NCBI RefSeq assembly: GCF_021184025.1 | Contig: NZ_CP036537.1 | Location: 1,240,001-1,304,000 of the forward strand | Source of the DNA: Rhodopseudomonas boonkerdii | GTDB lineage: Bacteria; Pseudomonadota; Alphaproteobacteria; Rhizobiales; Xanthobacteraceae | DNA length: 64,000 nucleotides | Reading direction: 5' to 3' | Shown here: one piece after another, positions 34,969-43,805 of the stretch | Numbering within the stretch: the stretch's first letter is position 1 | How the letters are laid out: the number at the start of each line of letters is the position of its first letter | Made by a program: the position numbers and the translations under genes | The notes under the pieces: generated by a model | Databases searched by the model: none | Told to the model about the DNA's origin: nothing | The model's input: the letters and a program-made list of their open reading frames with translations, nothing else

Positions 34969-35937
34969 TCACTTCATCGCCAATGCCGGCTCGATATATT
35001 TCCGCACCACGAATTTGTCGTAGTCCGGCTGTGCTGCGAGATTACCGAGTGCAATCTGGGTGTCCATCGACACTTTGAGCGATGGTGCCGTGATGTCGAC
35101 GCTCGGCGGATAGACCCCATCGGCCAGCATGCGCTTGACGGCGGCTTCAACCACGGTCGGCTCCAGCGACGGGAATTCCTTCTGCGCGATAGCGACGGTG
35201 CGGGCCTCGTTCTTGGCCATGAAGCGCATCGCCATCTCCATCGCATTGGTGACGCGCTGGGCAAGATCAGGATTGACGTCGTTGCGCGCGGTCACCGACG
35301 AGAACGCATAGGCGCCATAGGTCTTCGGGAAGCCAAACACGACCTTCATGCCCTTGGCGACGACCTGGTCAAGACCCGGCTCATACATCACGGCGACGGG
35401 CGCCTGCTTGGCGAGGAACGGGCCGGGCTCTGTACCGATGGCGACCTGGATCATCTCCACGTCGGTCTTGCCATCCATGCCGTTTTCCTTGAGCAGCTTC
35501 AGGAAGAGCGACGTGCTTGTGGTCGGCATGGTGCCGGTGACGACCTTCTGGCCCTTCAGGCTCTTGATGTCCCTGAAATCGAAATCCGGCGCTGCGGCGA
35601 GCCAGACGGCGGCGCCATTGACGACATTGGCGATGATGCCCACCGGCGCTCCCTTGGAGGCCGCGATCGCGGTCCATTCCGGCCCGTGGATCGAGAATTG
35701 CGCACTGCCGGAGATCACCGCCGACAAGGCAACCGTCGGCGATCCCGCGGTTTCCTTGGTGAGGTCGAGACCCTGCTGGGTGAAGAAGCCCTCATTGATG
35801 GCGACATAGAGCGGCAGATAGAGCATCGACTGGAAGGCCTGCGAGAGCACCACCTTTTTGTTCTGTGCCGAGGCCGGCGAGGCAAAAAGCAATCCTGCCA
35901 GCGCGGTGGCGCAGGCGATACGCTTGAACAACGACAT
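34969..35937 (-). CDS. NitT/TauT-type ABC transporter substrate-binding protein
   Basis: A 322-residue periplasmic protein. The signal peptide (KR start, hydrophobic core) is probably cut after ASPASA near residue 24. The mature protein has the SsuA/THI5-like fold: LYLPLYVAINEGFFTQQGLDL near residue 40, SGSAQFSIHGPEWTAIA, and GTMPTTSTSLFLKLL. Relatives bind sulfonates, nitrate, pyrimidines or other organic nitrogen and sulfur compounds; the ligand here is unknown. It is the third gene of the ATPase-permease-binding protein operon and lies 48 bases after the permease gene. Confidence 0.88.
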   Translation of the reverse strand: MSLFKRIACATALAGLLFASPASAQNKKVVLSQAFQSMLYLPLYVAINEGFFTQQGLDLTKETAGSPTVALSAVISGSAQFSIHGPEWTAIAASKGAPVGIIANVVNGAAVWLAAAPDFDFRDIKSLKGQKVVTGTMPTTSTSLFLKLLKENGMDGKTDVEMIQVAIGTEPGPFLAKQAPVAVMYEPGLDQVVAKGMKVVFGFPKTYGAYAFSSVTARNDVNPDLAQRVTNAMEMAMRFMAKNEARTVAIAQKEFPSLEPTVVEAAVKRMLADGVYPPSVDITAPSLKVSMDTQIALGNLAAQPDYDKFVVRKYIEPALAMK

Positions 35938-35985
35938 GGACGTCTCCGTGATGCGAACGAGGGCGGGAAGAATTGGGAAAGATGT

Positions 35986-36843
35986 TCAGACCTGGACCTG
36001 ATGCGACGTGGTTGCCTGCTTCCAGGGCAGCGAGGTGCGCTCGATCACGTCGATGACGTAATAGAGCGCGAAGCCCATGATCATCAGCGTGAACAGGCCG
36101 ACCCAGACCGAATTGAGGTCGTAAAGGCTGGAGGCCGTGAAAATCATGTGGCCGAGGCCGCGTTGCGAGGAGATGAATTCGCCGACCACCGCGCCGACCA
36201 GGCCGAAGCCGATATTGATGCGGAAGGTGGCGATGATCGCAGGAAGCGTCGATGGCACCACGGCCTTGAAGAACACCTGATGCTTGTCTGCGCCCATGGA
36301 GATCATGAGCGACTGCAGATCGACGTCGGCGTCCTTCGCAGCCTGATAGGCGGCGATGAGGGCGACGAGCGCGGTGAGCGAGACGGCGAGCGCCACCTTG
36401 GAGATCAGCCCGGTGCCGAACCATAGCACTACGATCGGCGCCAGCGCGATCTTCGGGACCGAATTGATGGCGACGATGAAGGGCTCGACGAGTTTGGCGA
36501 CGAAGACGGAATACCAGAGGGCGAGGCCGAAAAGCGATCCGAAGATCGTGCCAATGATGAACCCCAGAATGGCTTCGAACAACGTGAACCAGGAATCCAG
36601 CAGCAGTTCGCCGCTAAGGATCTTGTGATAGAAGCTGGCAAAGATGCCGCTGGGCGATCCCATCAGGAAGGCCGAAATATATCCGGCATGGACACCGGCT
36701 TCCCAGATCGCAAAGAAAATCGCGACAGCGGCGACCTGCAGAAAAGCGCGACCCAGCGTTGTGTCGAAGGTCGCACGTTTACGCTCGCGCACGACTTTAC
36801 GCTTGCTGCGAACAAGCGCACTGGTCTGGATCGTCATCGTCAT
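35986..36843 (-). CDS. NitT/TauT-type ABC transporter permease
   Basis: A 285-residue inner-membrane permease with about six helices and the ATPase-docking loop ISMGADKHQVFFKAVVPSTLPAI near residue 195. The start ATG (36841-36843) overlaps the ATPase stop as ATGA, which shows translational coupling and fixes the start; a 12-codon upstream extension is rejected. It pairs with itself or a partner to form the channel of the importer. Confidence 0.9.
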   Translation of the reverse strand: MTMTIQTSALVRSKRKVVRERKRATFDTTLGRAFLQVAAVAIFFAIWEAGVHAGYISAFLMGSPSGIFASFYHKILSGELLLDSWFTLFEAILGFIIGTIFGSLFGLALWYSVFVAKLVEPFIVAINSVPKIALAPIVVLWFGTGLISKVALAVSLTALVALIAAYQAAKDADVDLQSLMISMGADKHQVFFKAVVPSTLPAIIATFRINIGFGLVGAVVGEFISSQRGLGHMIFTASSLYDLNSVWVGLFTLMIMGFALYYVIDVIERTSLPWKQATTSHQVQV

Positions 36844-37622
36844 GCGGTTTTCTCGGTCTGGATGTCGAGTTCGGCACAAAGCGTTTTGAAATAGGTCGCG
36901 AAATTTGCGTCGTTGCGCGCGGTCACGGGCGAGGTCGCGTCGATATCGATCTCATGTACGACCTTCACCCGCGCGGGACGACCGGACAGCACGACCACGC
37001 GCTTCGACAGCGCCACTGCTTCATCGATGTCGTGGGTGACGAGGATCACCGTCTTCTTGTAGGTCTGCACGGCATCCTTGAGCACGCCTTCCAGATACAA
37101 CCGCGTCTGGTAGTCCAGCGCGGAGAACGGCTCGTCCAACAGGAGGATATCCGGGTCCATGATCAGCGTGCGGATCAGCGCCACGCGCTGTCGCATGCCG
37201 CCGGATAGCGTCTTCGGATAGGCGTTCTCGAAGCCGGTAAGGCCGAACTGCTTGAGATATTCGCGCGCCTTGGCTTCGGCTTCTTTCGGATCGACGCCGC
37301 GGGTTTCCAGGCCAAGGAGGACATTGCCCAGCACGGTGCGCCAGGGAAACAGCAGATCCTTCTGCATCATGTAGCCGACGCGGCCGCGCAGGCTGTCGAT
37401 CTCCTGGCCGCGATAAGTGATGGTGCCGCTATCGGGCTCGAGCAGGCCGGCAATGATGTTGAAGATCGTCGTCTTGCCGCAGCCGGAAGGCCCGATGATG
37501 CTGACGAAATCGCTTTCATTGATACTGAACGACAGATCGTCCAGCACGGTGACGTCACCATTCTTGCCAGCGAATGTTTTGCTGACATTGGCGACGCTCA
37601 ATTGCACTTGCTTCGGCGGCAT
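36840..37622 (-). CDS. NitT/TauT-type ABC transporter ATP-binding protein
   Basis: A 260-residue ATPase. Walker A GPSGCGKTT (about residue 44), Q-loop MQKDLLFPWRT, signature LSGGMRQRVA (about 139), Walker B ILLLDEPFSALD and switch His in VTHDIDEA are all present. It is the first gene of the operon. A GGGGAT ribosome site precedes the ATG, and a near-consensus sigma-54 promoter ends about 30 bases upstream of it. Confidence 0.92.
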   Translation of the reverse strand: MPPKQVQLSVANVSKTFAGKNGDVTVLDDLSFSINESDFVSIIGPSGCGKTTIFNIIAGLLEPDSGTITYRGQEIDSLRGRVGYMMQKDLLFPWRTVLGNVLLGLETRGVDPKEAEAKAREYLKQFGLTGFENAYPKTLSGGMRQRVALIRTLIMDPDILLLDEPFSALDYQTRLYLEGVLKDAVQTYKKTVILVTHDIDEAVALSKRVVVLSGRPARVKVVHEIDIDATSPVTARNDANFATYFKTLCAELDIQTEKTA

Positions 37623-37652
37623 GGCGGCATCCCCGTTTGGATGCCGTTTTTA

Positions 37653-37668
37653 CGCAAACAGCGTGCCA
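37653..37668 (-). promoter_or_regulatory. Sigma-54 (RpoN) promoter of the ABC-amidase block
   Basis: On the minus strand TGGCACGCTGTTTGCG matches TGGCAC-N5-TTGC(A/T) at every position but the last, with the required GG-N10-GC spacing. Transcription would start near 37642, about 20 bases before the ATPase start codon and just ahead of its ribosome site. Confidence 0.72.
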
Positions 37669-37739
37669 TCTCGAAATATCATGTGCTGGCGGGCCATCGC
37701 GAAACTTTTCGCAACTTTCACGCTCTATGCGATCGCAAT

Positions 37740-37756
37740 TGCTCGGGCTTTGTGCA
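37740..37756. promoter_or_regulatory. NtrC-like enhancer site
   Basis: TGCTC-GGGCTTT-GTGCA matches the NtrC dyad TGCAC-N7-GTGCA with one mismatch. It lies about 105 bases upstream of the predicted sigma-54 start, a usual enhancer distance. A perfect palindrome TGCGATCGCA (37728-37737) is adjacent. Confidence 0.5.
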
Positions 37757-37854
37757 GGCTTGAAATGTTTCCGGTGAGAAAATAAGCAGGCGAGAGAAAG
37801 CGTATTTTCTCGATACAGTGGCGCCTCACCCCACGACGGGAGAGACGCAAAAGT

Positions 37855-39546
37855 TCAACCGGTGACCGACATCACGGCTTCCTTGATCTTCGCCAGCGCG
37901 TAATTGCCGATCATGTTCACATCGATATGCGGCAGGTTCGGAATCTCGTCGGCAGCTACCACGCAATCGACGATCGCCGGGCCATCACAGGCAAGCGCAT
38001 CAGCGATGGCTTTCTTGAGTTCGCCAGGTTGCCTCGCTGTAAAGCCCTGACCGCCACAGGCGCGCGCGAGGGCGGCGAAATCCGGGTTCGGGAATTCGAT
38101 AGCCTCGCGAAATGGGGCCAGGCCGACGCTCTCGGCTTCCAGAGTGATCAGGCCCAGGGCGGAGTTGTTGTAGACGATAATCTTGAGCGGCAACTTGTGC
38201 TGTACGGCCGTCATGAATTCGCCCATCAGCATGTTGAAGCCGCCGTCGCCTGTGAGCACGATGACCTGCTTGGAGCGATCGAGAATCTGGATGCCGTTGG
38301 CCTGACCAACGGCCGTCCCGACCGCCGCATTGTTGAATGAACCGGTGATGCGCTGGGTGCCGTTCTGGCGGATCCAGTTTGCCGACCACAATGTGTTCAA
38401 GCCGGTATCGAGCACGAAGATCGCGTCCGAACGGGCGAGATCGCTGGTGACGCGCGCAACGGCTTGCGGATGAATCTTGCCCTTGCTGCGGGCAGGATCG
38501 GCCTGCTTGTCGAGCATTTGATCCCACTTCTGGCGTGCGTGCGCGGTCTTTTCAAAGAACTTACCATCGTTTTTCGCCTGAACGCGGCCGAGCAGGATCG
38601 CCAGTGCGGGCCGGGCCGAGCTGATCACGCCGAGGGCAGTCGGTGTGCGCCGGCCCAGCGCCTGGGCACGCTCGTCGATCTGGATGACGTGGCCCTTGGT
38701 GGGCAGGAAGTTGGAATAAGGATAGTCGGTGCCGACCATCACCAGCAGGTCACAATCATGTACGGCATCATAGACCGGCTTGGTGCCGATCATGCCGAGG
38801 CCGCCCATCCAGCGTGGGTCGTCGAACGCCATGATCTCCTTGCCGCGCACCGAATGCACCAGCGGCGCCTTTAGCTTGTCGGACAGCGCGCGCAGCAGGT
38901 CTGCGGTGCCAAGCGCACCGTGGCCGCACATGATGACGACGCTCTTGGCGTCGTCGATGCGGCGTATGGCATCGTCGATAGCGGCCTCATTGGGCAGGAT
39001 CTCGCCACGCGGGATGAGCGTCGCGATGCTCGATGTCGGTATGTCGGATTTCAGCGACAGCACATCCATCGGCAGCGTCAGATGCGCGACGCCGGGGCCG
39101 GCATAGGCGGCGGCGACGGCTTCGTGAAACACGCGCGGCGCCTGCGCGGCGGTGGTCACCGTCTGGGTGTAAAGCGAGACATCGCGAAACAGCAGGTCCG
39201 GCTCGGTGGTCTGGAAGAAATCCGTGCCTTTCATCGCCCGCGCCATGTCACCCGACAGCGCCAACACCGGCGCATGATCGCGTGCGGCTTCATAAAGGCC
39301 AGCAACGAGATGCGTGCTGCCCGGTCCCGTCGATCCCGCACAAACGCCGAGCTTGCCGGTGAGCTTGGCTTGGCCCGCTGCGGCCAAGGCCGCGCCTTCC
39401 TCGTGGCGCACGCCCACCCATTCGATCTTGGAGCGCCTCACCGAGTCCGCTAGGGGATTGAGCGAGTCGGCGACGAGGCCAAAAATCTGCTGTACGCCGA
39501 TTTGTTCGAGGACATGGACGAGATCATCGGCGACGGTCTTCGACAT
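37855..39546 (-). CDS. poxB: Thiamine-diphosphate enzyme, pyruvate oxidase/PoxB-like
   Basis: A 563-residue enzyme resembling PoxB (pyruvate:quinone oxidoreductase) along its whole length. The catalytic Glu is in RHEEGAALAAAGQAKLTG (about residues 48-65), CAGSTGPGSTHLV and HSVRGKE fit PoxB, and the thiamine site GDGGFNMLMGEF...YNNSALG is near 430-460. PoxB makes acetate, CO2 and reduced quinone from pyruvate and needs a C-terminal amphipathic helix to bind membrane. Here the protein stops at IKEAVMSVTG, without an obvious counterpart of that helix. A soluble oxidase or decarboxylase of related type is possible. Confidence 0.8.
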   Translation of the reverse strand: MSKTVADDLVHVLEQIGVQQIFGLVADSLNPLADSVRRSKIEWVGVRHEEGAALAAAGQAKLTGKLGVCAGSTGPGSTHLVAGLYEAARDHAPVLALSGDMARAMKGTDFFQTTEPDLLFRDVSLYTQTVTTAAQAPRVFHEAVAAAYAGPGVAHLTLPMDVLSLKSDIPTSSIATLIPRGEILPNEAAIDDAIRRIDDAKSVVIMCGHGALGTADLLRALSDKLKAPLVHSVRGKEIMAFDDPRWMGGLGMIGTKPVYDAVHDCDLLVMVGTDYPYSNFLPTKGHVIQIDERAQALGRRTPTALGVISSARPALAILLGRVQAKNDGKFFEKTAHARQKWDQMLDKQADPARSKGKIHPQAVARVTSDLARSDAIFVLDTGLNTLWSANWIRQNGTQRITGSFNNAAVGTAVGQANGIQILDRSKQVIVLTGDGGFNMLMGEFMTAVQHKLPLKIIVYNNSALGLITLEAESVGLAPFREAIEFPNPDFAALARACGGQGFTARQPGELKKAIADALACDGPAIVDCVVAADEIPNLPHIDVNMIGNYALAKIKEAVMSVTG

Positions 39547-39676
39547 CGGAAGGCTCCAAATTTATTGGGGACGCCGCAGAGAGGATAGCGGCTGCAGCGT
39601 GACCAACGGAAAGATGGATATTCAATTGTCGCGTTGCAGCATTAACATCACGCCCCAACAAACTTGTGATGTTGAA

Positions 39677-42376
39677 TTAAGTTCCGGCAATCTCGGAACG
39701 AACCTCGTTTGTTCTTTTTCGGGAGAACAGGATGCGTTGATACAGATAGCCGATCGCCACCAGCACCAGGCCGAGGCACATGAAGGACAATGCGCGCCAG
39801 ACGCCCGTCAGCGATGACATATCGATGAGGAAGGCCTTCAGGACGGTGAGGCCTATCACGACCGCCGAAGCCAGCCGCGCGCGTTGTGAGGAGAAGATGA
39901 GGCCGGCAGCGAGCAGCGCTACGCCGAAAATGAGCCAGGCGATCGACAGCGTATATTGCTCGGCGTCAAAGATCGGCGTGTTGGAAAAGACAGGACCGTG
40001 ATAGATGCGCCGGGTTTCGAACGTCACATAGGTCAGCGCCAGCACAAGGGCGGCACCAGCAACGGTGTTGGCATAAGCCGGCTTGCGCTGGCCGGCTACA
40101 GCGTAGGACAGCAGCAGCGCCAGCACCGCGGGCAAGGCATAGCCGAGCAGCAGGAGATTGAAGACCACACCGCCCACGTCGATGCGCCAGATACTGGGGT
40201 TGGCGATGAAGAGCAGCCCGCCCAGCGAGGCGAGGCCGGCATAGACCGTCAGGATCACCGCGCCGACGTTGTGCACGATGCTGCCGCTGCGCACCCGCAG
40301 CCGTTCAAGGCCGATCGCCATGGCGAGCGTTGTGCAAACCTGCAGCGCGACCTCAAGAAGGTCCGAGTCGACGCGATAGACATCGCCACCATTGACGTAA
40401 TGGCGGATCTGCAGAAACACGAGCAGAACGGTGAACAGGATCGCGGCGGATTCCACCATGCGCAACGGCGCATCGTCGCCGCTGCGGCGCATCAGCACGC
40501 TGGCGCTCCAGAACGATGCGGCCGGCACGCCGTAACCCCACAGCAGCCAGTTGAAGATCGGCGTCGTCCCGACGAGATCACCGATTACCCGCGGCTCCCA
40601 GGCCATGCGGGCGCAGACGATGCCGGCGAGGAGGGCAGCGAGCCAGCGCAGGAACGGGATCGGGCGCTGCATGGAAATCCATGCGGTGCCGAGCGCCATT
40701 AGCGCCAGAGAAATGGTGAGCCAACCCTTCTCCAGCGCAAAGGTCAGTGCCAGCGCCAGTGCGCCGAGCGTTCCGGTGGCAAACAAGGCGGTGGAAATCG
40801 CAATGCCGGGCCGCTGCGCGCGCTTGCCGAGTATTTCGGTCGCGGCGGCAAAGCCGGCTGCGATGATGACGGCGAGGATCGCGAAGGGCACCGAGCGATC
40901 AAGATGCGCAATCCGGGCATAGAGCGCGATCAGGAGTGCAATCGGCACGAAGGTGGCGCAAGCGGCCCAGATCACCGGAACGACCGCACTGACCGACCGT
41001 CCCTGCGCCAGGAAGCCGATAATGCCGAAGCCGAGGGCGAACACCGCGGCGCTGGCGAGATGCGTTGTCACGGAGCCCTGAATCGGGCTGACGCCGATGC
41101 CTTCCAGCGGCCCTCCGGGGAGCACCAGCAGATCGAGATTGCCCTGAATGGCCCAGGACAGGAAGACCGCCGCGACGAAGACGGCGGCGATGGCGACCGC
41201 GCCGGTCGCGGCTTGCGCATACCAGGCGACGAACAGCGTGCCGGCGACCAGCAGCGCGAAGGCGGCCATCGCCAGATCCGTATGGAAACTGGCGAGCACG
41301 ATCAGCGTCGCGCCGAGCAGGCTGGTTCCGAGCGCCGCCGATGAAATCCCTTCAATGCGGCCGGGCTCGGCCGGTGGGCCATACATGAAGCCGCACACCA
41401 CCAGCAGCGCGGCGAGCACGAAGCAGGCGATGACGTGGAAGACATGCGGCGCAACCAGCGTGGCTGCGTTATCGAGTCCCGGCAGCGTCCAGAAGGTCGT
41501 GAAGGCGATGGTGGTCAGCACCAGCCAGCGCCACATCCGCATCCGCGCCAGCGCAAAGGCGGCGGCGGTGACGATGGCGAGATAGATGTAGAGCGCCCAG
41601 TAGTCGGGCTTGCCTGATGACACCAGCATCGGCGTCACAAAAGCGCCGACGAGGCCGAGCCCCGCAAGCGCGGGTCCATGTAACAGCGCTGCGGCCATGG
41701 TGCCCATGGCGACGATGCCGAGCAGCACGAAGGCGGTGCCGGGCACGAGGAAGTCGTAGAGCGCGTAAGCCGCATAGATCGTGGCGAAGGCGACGGCCGT
41801 ACCGGCCGCGGTGAGGATCGCCGGGATGTTGGCAATCGGCAGCGGTGCGATCGAGGAGAGCGATTCCTTTCGGCGCGCGAATTCGCCGGTGGCGAGCAGC
41901 GCCAGCGCGAACAGTCCGCCGAGCAGCACGCGCACCTCCGGGCCGAGCAGACCAGCCTCGATGGAATAGCGCACCATGAAGAGGCCGCCGAGGGCCAACG
42001 TCAGGCCACCCACCCAGACCACCCAGCGCGTGCCGATGCGTTCTTCGAAGCTGGGGTTGACGGCCGCGGGTGCCGTGGTTTCCGGTGCGGTTGCGGCCTC
42101 CGGCACCGGCTGGGCAAGAGAGAGCTCGGGCGGCTGCGACGGAATGAGCTCGTCGGTGGCGCTGGTGATCGGGTCTGGTGTCTTGATCTCGGCGGGCAAT
42201 TCGGGCGCGAGCGGCGCTGCTGTTTCCACGGCTGCAGCAGCTGCGGTCGCGACGCGCGGCGCGGCTTCGAGCGCGTCGAGCCGTGCGCGCAGGATTCGCA
42301 CCTCATGGCGCGCCTTGCGTGCAAAGAAGAAGGCGACGATGGCAACGACAAGCGCAATGAAATCGAGATCGAACAT
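39677..42376 (-). CDS. DUF2339 polytopic membrane protein
   Basis: An 899-residue protein. It has an N-terminal helix (MFDLDFIALVVAIVAFFFA), a short coiled coil (about residues 22-40) and a Pro/Ala/Glu-rich linker. Then comes RIGTRWVVWVGGLTLALGGLFMV, which opens a long array of more than twenty hydrophobic helices. This is the DUF2339 family; its function is not known, though giant multi-helix proteins of this kind sit in the cell envelope. ATG at 42374-42376 is chosen; upstream in-frame sequence runs into a palindromic repeat. It is monocistronic by layout. Confidence 0.85.
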   Translation of the reverse strand: MFDLDFIALVVAIVAFFFARKARHEVRILRARLDALEAAPRVATAAAAAVETAAPLAPELPAEIKTPDPITSATDELIPSQPPELSLAQPVPEAATAPETTAPAAVNPSFEERIGTRWVVWVGGLTLALGGLFMVRYSIEAGLLGPEVRVLLGGLFALALLATGEFARRKESLSSIAPLPIANIPAILTAAGTAVAFATIYAAYALYDFLVPGTAFVLLGIVAMGTMAAALLHGPALAGLGLVGAFVTPMLVSSGKPDYWALYIYLAIVTAAAFALARMRMWRWLVLTTIAFTTFWTLPGLDNAATLVAPHVFHVIACFVLAALLVVCGFMYGPPAEPGRIEGISSAALGTSLLGATLIVLASFHTDLAMAAFALLVAGTLFVAWYAQAATGAVAIAAVFVAAVFLSWAIQGNLDLLVLPGGPLEGIGVSPIQGSVTTHLASAAVFALGFGIIGFLAQGRSVSAVVPVIWAACATFVPIALLIALYARIAHLDRSVPFAILAVIIAAGFAAATEILGKRAQRPGIAISTALFATGTLGALALALTFALEKGWLTISLALMALGTAWISMQRPIPFLRWLAALLAGIVCARMAWEPRVIGDLVGTTPIFNWLLWGYGVPAASFWSASVLMRRSGDDAPLRMVESAAILFTVLLVFLQIRHYVNGGDVYRVDSDLLEVALQVCTTLAMAIGLERLRVRSGSIVHNVGAVILTVYAGLASLGGLLFIANPSIWRIDVGGVVFNLLLLGYALPAVLALLLSYAVAGQRKPAYANTVAGAALVLALTYVTFETRRIYHGPVFSNTPIFDAEQYTLSIAWLIFGVALLAAGLIFSSQRARLASAVVIGLTVLKAFLIDMSSLTGVWRALSFMCLGLVLVAIGYLYQRILFSRKRTNEVRSEIAGT

Positions 42377-42454
42377 GTAACGTAAGTCCTCAGTCTTCTT
42401 CCATCCTTGTCCCACAAGGGATGGAGGTAGGGAAGCTGCCGCGACCAAACGCTC

Positions 42455-42564
42455 AGCCCTCATGGTGAGGAGGCGCGTAGCGCCGCCTCGAACCATGAAA
42501 GGATGAGACTCCGCGTGTGCGGCCATCCTTCGAGACGCCGCTGCGCGGCTCCTCAGGATGAGGA
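42455..42564. repeat. Intergenic palindromic repeat, family A (copy 2)
   Basis: Same two hairpin units as 264-359: CCCTCATGGTGAGGAGGCGCG / TCGAACCATGA and ATCCTTCGAGACGCCG / GGCTCCTCAGGATGAGG. It lies between the DUF2339 gene and the upstream operon end. Confidence 0.85.
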
Positions 42565-42650
42565 CCGAGTTGGTGGTGACATCTTGGCGACTAGCAGCTT
42601 AGTGCTCGTCGAAGTCGCAATGGTTCAAGCCGCGAATGAACTTTGGCGCA

Positions 42651-43157
42651 TCAATCCAGATCGATGCGAAACGGCTTGCCGGCCACCATCAGGCTGCCGG
42701 GACCCATGGCATCGAGCGCACGGATCATCCGTCCGTTGCGGCCGAGCGCGTTGTCGGCGAGCGATACGATCAACCGGTTTGGCGATGCGATGGGAGAGGC
42801 CGCGCGGATGCGCTGCGCGATCTCGTGCTCGTCGCGATCGGGATTGAGCATGCAGGCCGCGGTGAAGGCGCTGGCCGTGGAGCGCGAGATGCCGGCATAG
42901 CAGTGGATCACCAGCGGCGCGGCACGATCCCAGCCGCGCACGAAATCCATCACCTGCGTCACATGGCTCGCATCCGGCGCGACGAAACCGTCCATGGCTT
43001 CGGTGATGTCGTCCACCTGCACTCGCAGGTGATTGTCCTCGGTCACCGTCTCTGGTCGCACCACCTGCGCCACGTTAGCCATGATCGTCAGCACATGGCT
43101 CGCCCCCGTCGCCTTGACGGTGGCATGCAGGTCGGCGAGGGAGCAGACATAGATCAT
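42651..43157 (-). CDS. Tyrosine/dual-specificity phosphatase-like protein
   Basis: A 168-residue protein with the cysteine-phosphatase P-loop HCYAGISRSTA (Cys86 and Arg92 of the C-x5-R motif). An Asp-rich loop DDITEAMDGFVAPDASH upstream could supply the general acid. Bacterial proteins of this form are annotated as protein-tyrosine phosphatases; the target is unknown. It is last in the ygfZ-tag-HD cluster, 33 bases after the HD gene. Confidence 0.8.
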   Translation of the reverse strand: MIYVCSLADLHATVKATGASHVLTIMANVAQVVRPETVTEDNHLRVQVDDITEAMDGFVAPDASHVTQVMDFVRGWDRAAPLVIHCYAGISRSTASAFTAACMLNPDRDEHEIAQRIRAASPIASPNRLIVSLADNALGRNGRMIRALDAMGPGSLMVAGKPFRIDLD

Positions 43158-43190
43158 GATGTTCTTTCTACCGCGAGCGCGCTGTGCGTG

Positions 43191-43805
43191 TCATCCCGCC
43201 TTCAGCACCTCGAACCGCGCGAGAAACCGCCTTTCCGCTTTGCTGGCAGACCACGGGGTCAGATACTCTGCCTCCATGTCGAGCGGCAAACACGGATCCT
43301 TGCCAAACAGCCGCTTCGCGTCGGCTTCGGCGAAGCCTGCAAGCCGCGTGGCTTCCAGATAGGCCGCGGCCATATCGGCATTCTTGATTGCCTTGGTCAT
43401 TTTCGGGTCGAGCTCGGCCGGCAAGCCGAAACGCATATGGATCGCCGCGAGCAGGCGACGTTCCACCATCTTGTAGGCATTGCCAATCACGGCCTTGAAC
43501 GGCGAGATCATGTCGCCGATCACATATTCCGGGGAATCGTGCAGCAATGCGGCGAGCCCCGCGCGGTCAGTCATGCGGGTGATCTGCTCGCGCATCACGG
43601 CTTCGACGAGCAGCGAATGCTGCGCGACTGAGAAGATATGGGCACCGCGGGTCTGCCCGTTCCATCGCGCCATGCGCGCGAGGCCGTGGGCGATATCTGC
43701 CACCTCGACATCGAGCGGCGAAGGATCGAGCAGATCGAGCCGGCGGCCTGACAGCATGCGTTGCCAGGCGCGCGGTGTGCCGCCTGTCACGGTTGCTTTG
43801 GCCAT
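43191..43805 (-). CDS. HD-domain hydrolase (YfbR-like nucleotidase type)
   Basis: A 204-residue HD phosphohydrolase. The metal ligands are His63 in SVAQHSLLV, His89-Asp90 in ALLHDSPEYVIGDM, and a later Asp in KNADMAA. YfbR-type enzymes dephosphorylate deoxynucleoside monophosphates. ATG at 43803-43805 overlaps the tag stop codon as TAATG, indicating translational coupling and fixing the start. Confidence 0.85.
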   Translation of the reverse strand: MAKATVTGGTPRAWQRMLSGRRLDLLDPSPLDVEVADIAHGLARMARWNGQTRGAHIFSVAQHSLLVEAVMREQITRMTDRAGLAALLHDSPEYVIGDMISPFKAVIGNAYKMVERRLLAAIHMRFGLPAELDPKMTKAIKNADMAAAYLEATRLAGFAEADAKRLFGKDPCLPLDMEAEYLTPWSASKAERRFLARFEVLKAG

